Source: Calliopum simillimum
Taxonomy: Eukaryota > Arthropoda > Insecta > Diptera > Lauxaniidae
Reading direction: 5' to 3'
NCBI GenBank assembly: GCA_951812925.1
Contig: OX638368.1
Span: forward strand, 83,186,909-83,250,908
DNA length: 64,000 nt
Position numbers and translations under genes: made by a program. The notes under the pieces are model-generated. The model made no database searches. It was not told the DNA's origin and worked only from the letters and a program-made list of their open reading frames with translations. Within the stretch, counting starts at the first letter, position 1. Every line of letters begins with the position of its first letter. This document shows positions 11,201-21,266 of the stretch, piece after piece.

Positions 11201-11800
11201 CAGTCAAAGTGGCACGAATTGGGAATTCGTGAAATAGTTGTTGGTAGTTTAGGAGATCCGGCGGGAAGAAGAAGAATTTGAAAGAGTTTCTTTTTACTCG
11301 AAAAAAGTTAAATTTTTTTACTACGATTTTCATGGCAATTTAATTATTTTAAATATGTATTCAGTTATTAGTAGTGTTCATATTTTTAATTGTATTTATG
11401 GGTATTATACTGTTAGGTCTAAAGGAATGATATTGATTGTGTTATAGCTTTGGAAATTATTTAAATTTATTTTAGAGTACACCACTATTTATGTAATGTA
11501 AAATTTTTTATAAAAATTATATGACTCACGCTAACTGTAGTATTTTTAGCAGTAAAAAGTATTATCTTTATATCATTCTCTGATCGTAGTAGTGACAGGG
11601 ACACGGTATCGAGCTAAGCTTTGAGTATCTAAAATGTTTCTGAAATTTATATAAATACATATAAGGAATGCATTTCGAACCTGAAAATTTATGTCAATAT
11701 GATTGTTTATATAAATTTTCTTATATTACGATGTTCAAATCTGTGATTATTTTGTCACTGATGACGACCTCGGATTTTTTCACGCTATCCGATTTTTGTA
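11201..11800. other. Collagen 3' flank, no further gene
   Basis: AT-rich sequence after the collagen stop, presumably 3' untranslated region and downstream flank. No coding frame or canonical AATAAA is convincing before the foldback element that begins at 11802. Confidence 0.4.
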
Positions 11801-11801
11801 T

Positions 11802-12944
11802 GATAACACGGTTCGACACAAAAAAAAACACATCTTAAAGTAGACGTTAAAAAAAATAGCCGTGTCTCATCGTTTTTCTCCAGCACGTCAGAACTTATTT
11901 TAATCGATATTTGAAGTTTTTTAATCCTCTGTACAGGGAAAATACAAAAATACCGCATTCTTGTGTTGAATCGACTCACTAAATATCACGATCCTTACAT
12001 CTAAGGTATATTACGCCTTCCGAAAAACTTATGAAGGATATTAAGGGGAATAATTTTGTAGAAAACTTTAACCCTCTACAACCCCCACAAATGGGAATTT
12101 TTAACCATTTCTGAAAAAGGTGCAAAGTTGCCCCTTAAACGGGGGAATAATGGATTAAAATGAACCACAGAAATATTTGATATAAAATTTCACTACTAGT
12201 TCCTGAACACTTAAAAGTCAAAATTTTTTCCCGAAACCCAAAAAATCGTTAAAAACAATTAGAACTTCTTACGATCAATATTTTTCAAATTTCACTCCAC
12301 TGTAAAACTCTAAAACTACATTTTGGATAAAACTCGATGTCACAAGATAAGAACGAAATCATACATGGATCATTTCCTAGAACATATTAACCCGTTATAT
12401 CCTGTTCTAAGGGCATCTTTGACCCCCTTTTCTAAAAACTACGCTACAATGGGTTAAATAATTCTGCAAAAATATTCTACGGAAAATTTCAATAGGAGTT
12501 ACCAAAGATGAAAAATTCTTAAAACTTAAGGAAAGCGCGGTAGGGATGTAATGCAACTAAAAGTGAAATTTTATAGCAAATATTTCTGTAACACATACGT
12601 GTACTCACTCAATATTCCCCTATTTTGGGTGTCATTCTTGTACCTTTTTAAGAAAAGAGTAAAAGACCCACATGTGGGGGTTGTAGAAAGTTAAAATATT
12701 CTACAAAAATATTGCCCGCAATATCCTGCATAAGTTTACTGAACACATGATACACCTCTGAGGTAAGCATTATATAATTTAATTCATCGATTTAACACAA
12801 GAATACGGTGTTTTTGTTTGTTCATGAACTGTGGATTTAAAGCTTCAAAAATCGATTAAAAAAAATCTGTCGTGCTGGAGAAAAAATTTTTTGAATTTTT
12901 TCATGTGTTTTACAAAAAGTTTGAAATTGTCCTACGGTGTTATA
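11802..12944. repeat. Foldback element, copy 2
   Basis: Same family as 1461-2673. The left end reads ATAACACGGTTCGACACA and the reverse complement of the right end reads ATAACACCGTAGGACA. Arms mirror each other around about 12370, with the shared blocks CCAGCACGTCAG, ACACAAGAATRCGGT, ACCCTCTACAACCCCCAC and GGTACAAGAATGACACC. It differs from copy 1 by small indels, including loss of part of the right subterminal region. It lies directly downstream of the collagen 3' end. Confidence 0.75.
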
Positions 12945-12987
12945 TTGTAGTAACACGCTTTAACAAAATTTTTTACTTTTTTTGGGA

Positions 12988-13097
12988 TGGAGCACTTTCG
13001 ATTACCATTGATGAGTGAAAAGAAACTGCCAAAGGATTTTTTTTGAAGTTCGGTCGCTAAGCGGCGCTTTAACGATTCAAAGTTCGAATATCAAGTA
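12988..13097 (+). repeat. Dispersed repeat also found at 29790-29895
   Basis: Runs from AGCACTTTCGATTACCAT to AAGTTCGAATATCAAGTACT. The same order of blocks (AAACTGCCAAWGGATTTTT, GGTCGYTAAGCGGC, CGRTTCAAAGTTCGA) occurs at 29790-29895 inside the TA-flanked element 28891-30455. This copy is therefore probably a fragment of that family. Confidence 0.6.
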
Positions 13098-13179
13098 CTA
13101 TGGAAAACTAAATAGTTAAAAATACTAACCTAAATAGTTACAAAAAATCAAAAAACATGAGTTTTCGATATTTCAATTT

Positions 13180-13860
13180 AATATATTCCAGAAAAAAAAA
13201 AAGATTTCGGTATAATTTAAAACAAGTATTGAAGCAAAGGATTGATACTTTCAATTACCATACTAGATTTTATAGTTCAAAAATACCATTTTTAGTTATA
13301 AGACATCAAAAATAAGAAAAAATCATTTTTTTATCAATTTTTACTAACTGTTTTGGTGAGATACATCGCTATATCTCAAAGTGGGTTTTCAAATTAAAGG
13401 CAGTTACTTTCAACTGCCATATGATAAGTTTTGCAAACAAATTATAATGTTTGGTTGTAGGACTTCTAAAAATAAAGAGAAATATGTGATTGTTTTGATT
13501 TTTTTAACTTTAGAGGTTAGGATATTTCGGGGACAAAACAGGATAGCCATATAATTGAAATTGAGTTTTGAAGGAAAAGTCAATTACTTTTATCTGTTAT
13601 ACCACGATTGCTGACTTAAAGTTACCATGTCTAGTTATAAGGCTTCAAACATAAGGCAAAACAGTGCTTTTCAGTTTTCTTAACTTTTTAGGTTAGGAAA
13701 TTTTTGAGAAACAAAAAGATACCGACATAATTCGATATTTTTAACTACCCTAATAATTTTTAAGGATACAAATTACCATGCCTTGTTATAAAGATTCAAA
13801 AAAAGCAAAAATCAGTGTTTTTTAAGGTTTAGATAAGGATATCTCGAAAACTAAAAGTGA
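13180..13860 (+). repeat. Degenerate tandem repeat, about 150-180 bp unit
   Basis: Four diverged direct copies are marked by TAGTTATAAGRCWTCAAA-type blocks at about 13294, 13452, 13631 and 13782. Each is followed by AAAATCANTGTTTTT and TTTAGGTTAGGAWATNTCG. Similar blocks occur near 36690. No conserved reading frame. Confidence 0.5.
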
Positions 13861-14426
13861 TAATGCAATTCAACAGTTGAATTCGTATTCAGCATCGCAA
13901 AATATGTCGATAATGACTGTTTTTGTATATAATTGTTGATTTTTTATATTTTGGTAGAACTATGAGATTAGTGAAAACTTTTGTCCACTTTTCTCGAAAG
14001 GTGCCCTATTAAAGATTTTAAAAACCGTTCTAATAATACCTATAACTACGCAGAAATCGGTTGGCGTGAAAAAATCCGATGCGGTCGACAGTGACAAAAC
14101 AATCTCAGATTTGACCACCTTGTATGTATGTTGATATCGCGTCCCAAGTAAATTTTAGTGACAATTATTTAGATACATAAATGATATTCACATATGTTTA
14201 GTTGTATTTAGTAAATGTAATAGTATACGTAAGCACACACACACAATTGCTGCCGGTGTTAAGGACACAACTGCTCGTGTATCTCACATAAGAAACTGCA
14301 ATTTTAATGCTTTTATTCGGATTATTGGCGCTAACAGTAATTTTGCTTTCACTTATAAAACTATCAATTGTGTTTTTAAATTGAAATGAATTAATGTATT
14401 ATTGTTTTTTATTTACTTATTTTAAG

Positions 14427-14489
14427 GATAAATTGCAAGTTTGGCTGCGAGAAGAATTTAATGAACTACAGAAAAAAACAAGAAACTGA
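14427..14489 (+). CDS. Candidate alternative terminal exon of the collagen gene
   Basis: A pyrimidine-rich acceptor (TTTACTTATTTTAAG) precedes a 21-codon open stretch in phase 0, the same phase as the donor at 10825. It encodes DKLQVWLREEFNELQKKTRN and then TGA. The segment is clearly less AT-rich than its flanks and would form an amphipathic charged helix. AATAAA signals follow at about 14616 and 14692. It could instead be chance, or part of another transcript. No homolog is claimed. Confidence 0.3.
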   Translation, partial: DKLQVWLREEFNELQKKTRN

Positions 14490-14611
14490 CAAAAATACAA
14501 TACAACAGGTGCCTACCATCATAGTAACAGCAGCAATTACTCGATCCAATTGGAATGCAATACTTTCCTACGTTTCTATTTACTACTTTTTGCTGTTATT
14601 GCTAATTAACT

Positions 14612-14702
14612 ATAAATAAATGATAATAAATGAGTATTTAAATGTTGTTAATTTTATTTATTTATTTAAGCATTAGTAAACGAAATTTGTTAAATAAAAA
14701 AA
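14612..14702 (+). terminator. Possible polyadenylation region
   Basis: Two AATAAA hexamers (about 14616 and 14692) with nearby T-rich DNA follow the candidate exon ending at 14489. They would suit a short 3' untranslated region if that exon is used. Confidence 0.25.
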
Positions 14703-15140
14703 AAAAAGATTGTATACCAAAACACTACAAACAACAAACATTTAATTATAATTTTTATTCAAATATAATACGTAACTTTTTTCTTTGTAATAAAGTTCTA
14801 AATTATATTTAATAATACATTTCTACTACATACATATAACTGTAAGCTTTTTATTTTAAGTTTAAAATTTTTACAAACTCTGGATATTAAAATTATGTGT
14901 TAAATATATCTACTTTTAAAAACTACAATATTAAAGGAACTCTATACTAATTTCAAGTGTTTTCTTTTAAAAATTGAATGTACGCAGAAACACTCGGCAA
15001 AAACTATCTAAATTTTTTGAATTTTCCCTGTGATTCCTGAGCTGATTGTATGGTGAATAAATTAAATTTGTTAGGTGCAGTTTAATTGAAAAAAATACAT
15101 TACTTTCTTTACAAACTTGGCTAATGTTGACAAAAACTTC

Positions 15141-15536
15141 TTAACCCTTTCGAACCTGCTGGGACAATATATCCCAAAATTTTTTTTTTTAATAAGCAAA
15201 ATAGTTTAAAATGAGTTTATATGCTTATATGGGTATCCGAAAATAATCTCCTCTAATATAACCCAGATTTTTAGAAAAAATATTTTTTCACGTTCAATGG
15301 TCAAAATTCCTAGACGTACAAAATGATATTTCCAGTAGGTAAATAAAAAATTTTCGACCCGAGAGGGTGTCAGAAGGTCGTTTTGTCTAAAAATTTTAGG
15401 AAAATCAAAATTTCCAATAATATACGGGAGATCACATATTTCAGAAGTAGTGGATATGTTACGGGGCATCTTTCCAAATATTCTGGAGTAAAATTCAGAA
15501 AAATCGTATATGGGTCGTGGCGACGGAACGGGTTAA
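15141..15536. mobile_element. piggyBac-like MITE flanked by TTAA
   Basis: The element begins TTAACCCTTTCGAACC and ends GGAACGGGTTAA, so TTAA lies at both ends and the ends are inverted (TTAACCCKTTC). TTAA target sites and CCC-starting ends are the signature of the piggyBac superfamily. There is no transposase. Part of its interior (TATCCGAAAATAATCTCCTC at about 15234) recurs near 63146. Confidence 0.65.
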
Positions 15537-15920
15537 AAAGGCTAAATCGCTCATAACGGCCACATAACTGGCTCTAAAATTCTGAAAAAATTCATGCAAG
15601 TTCGTTAATAAAAAATAAATCAATTTTGTTTATGATGTTTTTTTAATTTAAGCGCCCTCTGCCGAGTAAAAAACAAAAAACGCTAAATTTTTGGTAAAAA
15701 ATGCGATTATTGACTATCTGCGATTTTTAAAAAATATTCCGGAGTAAAATTCAGAAAAATTGTATGTGGGTCGTGGCGACGGAATGGGTTAAAAACTCTA
15801 AATCGTTATTTACATAACAGGTCCTAAAATTATGAAAAAATTCAAGCAAATTCCTTGACGAAAAATAAATCGACTTTGTTTATGATGTTTTCTTGATTTA
15901 AGCCCCCCGCAGCCGGTCAG
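15485..15920 (+). repeat. Tandem duplication, about 253-bp period
   Basis: Two direct copies begin at about 15485 and 15738 with GGAGTAAAATTCAGAAAAAT. They then share TGGGTCGTGGCGACGGAA, AAAAAATTCANGCAA, and TTTGTTTATGATGTTTTYT. The first copy overlaps the right end of the TTAA-flanked MITE, so the duplication arose after, or together with, that insertion. Confidence 0.7.
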
Positions 15921-16299
15921 AATAGTAAAAAAATGAATAGGTGGATTTACTCGAGCGCGTCCGATTAAGGCATTGAGGCGGGTTGATATCATGCTGAAAA
16001 GTGTGCATTTCACTAATCTGACGATTTGAGCGTACGCAAGGATGTGGGAGGGTCACAAAGTTGCAAAAAAAAAAAAAAAAACGCCACCTATACATCCCTA
16101 AGCGCTGTCAAATTTTTTTTATTTTAAAGAAAATTGTTCGAAGATGACGGAAATAATATAATCTGCCCATTTCCACAAGCCGCAGTAACAAAAATCGTCA
16201 ATAAAGTTTAGCGCTCAGAAAATGAAAAATTTATTTTTCCAAAAATCTCTTAGAATGGGGGTTATCGTGAATCAAGATTCCCGTGGAATTTTCTTAAAC

Positions 16300-16900
16300 T
16301 GCAATAGAATATGCACGGCACACAATGGGAGGGTTTGTATGGAACGGCGGTCATATATAGTAATAATAGAGCTAGGCTATTGAAATTTGGTACAGATGTT
16401 TTTTACATTAAAATAATAAAATTCTGTAAATACGAACAAAATCCGCCAACGGACACGCCTACCTCCCATACAAAGTTAGGGCGTGGTCGGAAATTTTTTG
16501 AAACTATCTTACCGTTTTTAAATAAGTTGTTACATTGTGATAGTATAAAAAAGGCAAAGTTATATGCTAAAAAAATGGGCGGTGCCACACCCTCCAAAAA
16601 ATCAACTAATCATATCTCCGAATCCCTTTGATGCAGATAAACGAGATTTAGTAAATATGTAAAAATCATCAGGACAAATAATGTTCATCGGAAAAAAGGG
16701 CGGTGCCACGCCCTTAAAAAAATAAATTCATTCTCTCTGACAATATTTGCTGCACTTAGATATGATTGGGTATATAAGCTAAGACATTTAGAACAAAAGG
16801 TTTTCACTAGAAAAGTGGGCGGTGCCACGCCCCTCTGAATGCTGATTCATAATTTTTAAGAAACTGCTTGACGTAGATAGACAAAATCTGGTAAATATGC
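16300..16900 (+). repeat. Tandem GC-core repeat, about 120-bp spacing
   Basis: Three units each carry the core GGGCGGTGCCACNCCC at about 16576, 16698 and 16816. An AT-rich filler with an ACGAGATTTRGTAAATATG-type block lies between them. The core is the same as in the 8385-9065 array, but the filler differs, so these are relatives and not recent copies. Confidence 0.65.
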
Positions 16901-17037
16901 AAATATACCCCTTACCTATTACCCTTTCGTTAAAAAAAGCATTTTCCGAATTTAAGCAGACTGTAAGCTTGAAATCGATAAATCTATTGTAAAACGTTGA
17001 AGAACATAAAGGAATAAAAATAATTTTTTTTCTCAAA

Positions 17038-17640
17038 ACCTGCAACAGGAAAAAATTCATAGATAAAAAAGTTCTCAAAAAAGGCAGTAGGGACTTTGCG
17101 TTTCGATTAAGCATACTTGGCCACATATTATGTTGCAAATAATGAAAATCAGAAAATGTATTTTTTTTTTTTTTTTAATGTCAAAGTTTTCAAAATTTAT
17201 CGATTTTGGCATTTTGAGCTTAAGTTTTCGAAAAATCGCTATAATTCACCTGTCATATATAAAAACTCAAACAAATGTTTTTTCAAAAGCTAATTGCTTG
17301 TACTTTTTGACAAAATGATATCTTGATATATTTCGATGCAAACGAATTAAAAATAGCGTTCCAAAAAAGTCAACTTATTTTGTCCCGTCAAAAACCACAA
17401 TATGGAAAAGTTCATAAAAGAAAAAGTTCTCGAAAAAGGCAGCAGAGATTTTGCATTTCGATTAAGCATACTTGGCCATATATTATATTGAAAAATAATG
17501 AAAATCAGAAAATATATTTCTTTTTTTTTTAATGTCAAAGTTTGCAATTTTTCCATTTCTACCATTTTTTTTTTTTTTAATATTTGAAAAATCACTATAA
17601 TTCACATAAAATCGGAAAACAAATTTAAAATATTTTTAAC
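17038..17640 (+). repeat. Tandem duplication, about 357-bp period
   Basis: The blocks from about 17038 and about 17395 repeat: AAAAGTTCTCRAAAAAGGCAG, TTCGATTAAGCATACTTGGCC, AATAATGAAAATCAGAAAAT, a T run, AATGTCAAAGTTT, and AAAAATCRCTATAATTCAC. Copies differ by substitutions and T-run length. Confidence 0.7.
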
Positions 17641-18107
17641 AAAGTAGAAACAATATACTTTCTAACGATATGCTTCATTAGTGGATCGGGCTTAAAACAA
17701 ATTAACTAGAGCGTTTATCCAGCAGTTTCTAATTTTAAAAGTTCTGTAGAGTATTTTTGCTGTTTAAAGTCCAACTTTGGGACCACTGTGTTGCTAAACC
17801 AAAACAAAATTTTAAACTTTTATAGTTTTTTTTTCCGTCCCTAAGTATTATCTGACGATTTACGTAAAAATTTTTTAAATCCATAGCACTTTCAAATTTA
17901 ACCTATTTATGGCCACAATCTCCCATTGTGCGGCAAAATTCCCCGGGAATATTTATTTACGATAACCTCCAATATGTTAAAGTTTAAATAACTGTTTCTT
18001 AGAAAGTAAATATTTCTACCTCCTAAAACTAATAGTAAGTTTTACTTGGTATATTTACTGCATAATTGTACATAATTGTACGAGTATTTACAACAAAAAT
18101 TCCATGT

Positions 18108-18113
18108 TTTATT
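18108..18113 (-). terminator. Polyadenylation signal of the PTRHD1-like gene
   Basis: AATAAA on the minus strand, about 72 nt after the stop codon of the PTRHD1-like gene. It is the first hexamer downstream. Confidence 0.5.
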
Positions 18114-18184
18114 CGAAAACTTTGAAAAATAAAATGCAAAATCTTTAAATCAGACTATCTTACTTATTGACACTGTGAACTTAA

Positions 18185-18355
18185 TTATTTTAATAATTTC
18201 AGATGTTTTACGAATTTGTGCACATCGTCTTTTTTATAGGGTTTTATGGCAATGCAGGTAGGAATATTTTCAGGCTGTTCGATCCACATTTTATGTTTTA
18301 TTTCGTTTTCTTTCAACTTCTCGCCTAATTTAATGAGACTTGCTTCATCCTTGGA
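18185..18355 (-). CDS. PTRHD1: PTRHD1-like exon 2
   Basis: 56 codons plus TAA (18187-18185). The intron between the exons is only 69 nt, typical of compact fly introns. It encodes the C-terminal half with the WIEQPEN and CIAIKPY motifs of the family. Confidence 0.92.
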   Translation of the reverse strand, partial: SKDEASLIKLGEKLKENEIKHKMWIEQPENIPTCIAIKPYKKDDVHKFVKHLKLLK

Positions 18356-18610
18356 CTAAATTAGAAAGAAACACAGGTTAAATATTATTGCCACACCTTA
18401 TGTTCAATTCATAGCTTAACATACCTCCAGCACAACTTTGTGCATATTATCCAGATCCTTCAGATATTCAATAGTTTCCACGTCTTCAGCAAACTGATAC
18501 ATTACAGCTGCGGTGGCATGACAGCATTGAGCAATCAGTGCTCCAAGTGGCCAATTCAGCGCAGTTCGTAAATCACTGCGAACTATGATGTATTGGACGA
18601 TGTTGGACAT
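18185..18610 (-). CDS. PTRHD1: PTRHD1-like protein (peptidyl-tRNA hydrolase domain)
   Basis: Two coding exons on the minus strand, 18610-18425 and 18355-18185, give a complete 118-residue protein. Exon 1 opens with MSNIVQYIIVRSDL and carries WPLGALIAQCCHAT; it ends with HKVVLE at a GTATGT donor. Exon 2 begins after a TTTCTAATTTAG acceptor in phase 0. It carries KLKENEIKHKMWIEQPENI, then PTCIAIKPY, and ends LKLLK-TAA. Order and length fit the PTRHD1 branch of the Pth2 fold, a small single-domain family found in animals. Members are classed as putative peptidyl-tRNA hydrolases, but catalytic activity is not established for this branch. The start has a good context (AAAATAATG). The gene appears intact and single-copy-like, with a short AT-rich upstream region and no TATA box noted. 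Confidence 0.93.
18425..18610 (-). CDS. PTRHD1: PTRHD1-like exon 1
   Basis: 62 codons, ATG at 18610-18608, with the donor GTATGT starting at 18424. It encodes the first strand and the glycine/alanine-rich helix (GALIAQCCHATAAV) typical of the Pth2 fold. Confidence 0.92.
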
Positions 18611-18775
18611 TATTTTTGTCTTATTTTCTATATAAAAAATTGTGATTTAAAACTATTTCACCTTACTAACAAAATGCTTTGTAAACCAACCCCGTGGAAA
18701 TGCGAAAATTTTGACATTTCGCAAATAAGTTGTCAAACTGGTGAATGTCAAAAACAGCTGTTTGAATTAACTTAG

Positions 18776-20027
18776 CAGAACTTTGTTGCAGTGCTGTTTA
18801 CTTTGCATTATGATAACAGCGTTATAACAGAAAAGCTTTCATAGAGCTTTCGCATTAGGCTTTGTCATTTCATTGGGATTTTGAATTTCATATTTTAACA
18901 GCACGATTCTCTGCCATCACTATTTGAGGGTGCCGTTTTGTAAAATACTAGATATCAAGGGTTGATATCTCTATTTTTTCTTATTATTCTGTTATATTTG
19001 GTGATATTTTTCTGTGTTTTAAATTGGATAATTTAACACGGTCAAAAGTGGGCGTGACACTTATCTGATTTCTTCTACTTTTCGCTCTGTATATGGTATT
19101 TATGTTCGCCGTCCATCTACCAATTTTCAACAAAATATCTCGTATAATTTCTGAAACTAGAATCGCCCAATGCACTATAGGTCAAAAAGGACATTTTTTT
19201 GGCCAAAATTCATAACGTCCATATTATCATTGTGACCAACTTCAAATGAAGTTTTTATGTTGACTTTAGACTAAAAGAACAAAATTTTTACAATATTATT
19301 TTTTTTTCCAAGTGCATCTCGTAGTTCTGTTTTGTTTCTTCAAAATGAGCCCTTTAAAAGATATGGCTGATTTAAGATGTCATCTTGAAATCCCATAAAA
19401 CGGGTAAAATGACACGACTTTCGATTGCATGATATCATCTTGAATCTTTAATAACTTTTGAAGAAATAATTATATGAAACATTCTAAGACCTCGTTTTGA
19501 AGGTAAAAAATGGTACTCAGTAATGAATTATGCAAAAAAAGTAAAAAAAAAATTTGAGCAGTCTACAACTAACTTCAAAAGTAAAAAAAGTACTAAATTT
19601 TCGCATATTAACCACAAATATCTCTATTTTTCCAAAAACCTAATGCAAAAATTATACGCACTTTTACCCAAGTTACTTGGACTAGTAGTATCTTCAGTAT
19701 TTTCTCATAAGAAATTGAAAAACAGCTTCTTCGTTTTCTTTTTTGTCTGTCTTTTGCAACCAGATTTCGAATAAATCGGAATTACGGAAGAAAAGTTACC
19801 TGACAAAAAAGTTCATAAAAAAAAAAAACGGGCAAAATCGGGCGTATATATTTCTAAATAACATTAACAATAGCAGCGCCTTACTGGTTTCGGGTTTTTT
19901 AGGACTAACAAATTCCAACAAAATTTTAAAAGCTTACATGAAGTTCAAAATTTAAAAAAAAATATTAAAAGTCAGGGGTCTAATTTGAATTTTAGATTTT
20001 TCCACAAAAAACCAAAATATATTTTAA
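18776..20027. other. Non-coding stretch between PTRHD1-like gene and copia element
   Basis: AT-rich sequence with no supported gene. It contains one GTGGGCGTGACAC relative of the GC-core motif at about 19047 and no clear element ends. It forms the left flank of the copia insertion. Confidence 0.4.
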
Positions 20028-20032
20028 TGTTT
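20028..20032. repeat. Target-site duplication of copia element (left)
   Basis: TGTTT directly before the left LTR. It is identical to TGTTT at 24267-24271 after the right LTR. A 5-bp duplication fits Ty1/copia integrases. Confidence 0.85.
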
Positions 20033-20215
20033 TATTGGCAGAGTTGAATAAAACTAAATGGATATTATAAATAAAGTTCTATATTGAATGAAATTAATGA
20101 ACGAAGTGAAGAAAATAATTTTATAAAAATAAAAGTTGTGAGATATAAAAAACAGTTATCTATGATACAAAAAACAAAGTGTTTTGTATACGGTTGTTGA
20201 AATTGAATTCCAACA
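20033..20215 (-). repeat. 3' LTR of copia element
   Basis: 183 bp. On the element strand it begins TGTTGGAATTC and ends CTCTGCCAATA. Ending in TA instead of the usual CA is unusual, but both LTR copies and the target duplication agree on it. It differs from the 5' LTR at three sites. Confidence 0.95.
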
Positions 20216-20226
20216 TCCCTTCTCAA
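20216..20226 (-). other. Polypurine tract of copia element
   Basis: On the element strand, TGAGAAGGGA lies immediately before the 3' LTR start TGTTGG. This is the position of the plus-strand primer in LTR elements. It overlaps the end of the RNase H reading frame. Confidence 0.75.
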
Positions 20227-20531
20227 TTTCTTAAACCGATTAATTCTCTAAATTGGACAACTCTTGAAGCTTGTAGAGGTTTTGTTAGGATATCAGCTTC
20301 CATTCTTTCAGTTGGGCAATACAATAAATTTATAACTCCTTTTGTTTTTAAATCTTTTATGAAGTGGTATTTAGTTTCAATATGTTTTGTTTTTCTGCTA
20401 AATTTGTCTGATGACACTAATTTGATGCAACTTTGATTGTCTTCATATAAAATTGTTGGTGCATTAATTTCAATTTCAAAATCATGCAATAACTTGTTAA
20501 GCCAAATTAATTCTTGAGATGCATCTGCCAA
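20223..20531 (-). pseudogene. Copia RNase H, C-terminal piece of pol
   Basis: Open frame of about 100 codons ending just before the polypurine tract. It contains LYEDNQSCIKL with the RNase H aspartate and the HIETKYHFIKD and PTERMEADILTKPL motifs shared by Ty1/copia polyproteins. It is out of frame with the RT piece upstream. The junction near 20540-20580 also carries a TAA where the frame should stay open. Confidence 0.9.
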
Positions 20532-21266
20532 TGCAATTTATTCGGCTTCTGTTGATGACAACGATACACAATCCTGCTTTTTGCAACACCAAACAAACCA
20601 TTGTATTTAAAAATATAGCCACTATTGGACTTTCTGTCTATTCGGCATTGTGCCCAATCAGCGTCTGAGTAGCCATAGAGTGTTTTTTTATTGCTTGTTT
20701 GAAGATGTAATCTTAATGACTTAGTTCCATTTAAATATTTTATCATCCTTTTTAACTCTGTACAATCTTCATTAGTAGGCTTACACACTTTTCTGCTCAA
20801 AATTGATACAGTCGCTGTAATATCTGGTCTGGTGTTGATACTTAAATAAAGTAGACTCCCAATAAGATGATGATGTAAGATATTATTTTCTAGATATTTA
20901 TTTGAATCAGAGTTATTTTTCAAATAACCAACATCTAATGGAATTTTTGAATATTTAGCATCTTGCAATCCAGCGTCATTTACAATCTTTTTAATGTAGT
21001 TTTCAGGACTTATTTTAAAATATCTATTATCCCTCTCAATTTTTATGCCTAAATAAAAATTGACTTCACCAAGATCGGATATCTCAAAATTTTTTCTTAA
21101 TATTTCCTTAACATATATGTGATTTTCAAGATTATTTGCTGCTACTAATATATCATCTACGTAAAATAGTACATAGAAACACTCACCATTTTTTCTTTGT
21201 TTTAACAAACATGTATCAGCACAGCCCATTTGAAAACCAGCATCCAATAAAACTGAAAATAGCTTG
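20507..21266 (-). pseudogene. Copia reverse transcriptase, C-terminal piece
   Basis: Carries the RT active-site motif FYVDDILVAANN, the FYLGIKIERD and LLYLSINTRPDI segments and the GYSDADWA RNase H start, all copia-type landmarks. Upstream, the frame joins the integrase-RT piece at a break near 21266. There the expected segment between QPP and WSDKLFS, including the conserved YGLKQ region, is missing. This looks like an internal deletion of roughly 25-30 codons. It ends in a frameshift near 20570. Confidence 0.9.
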
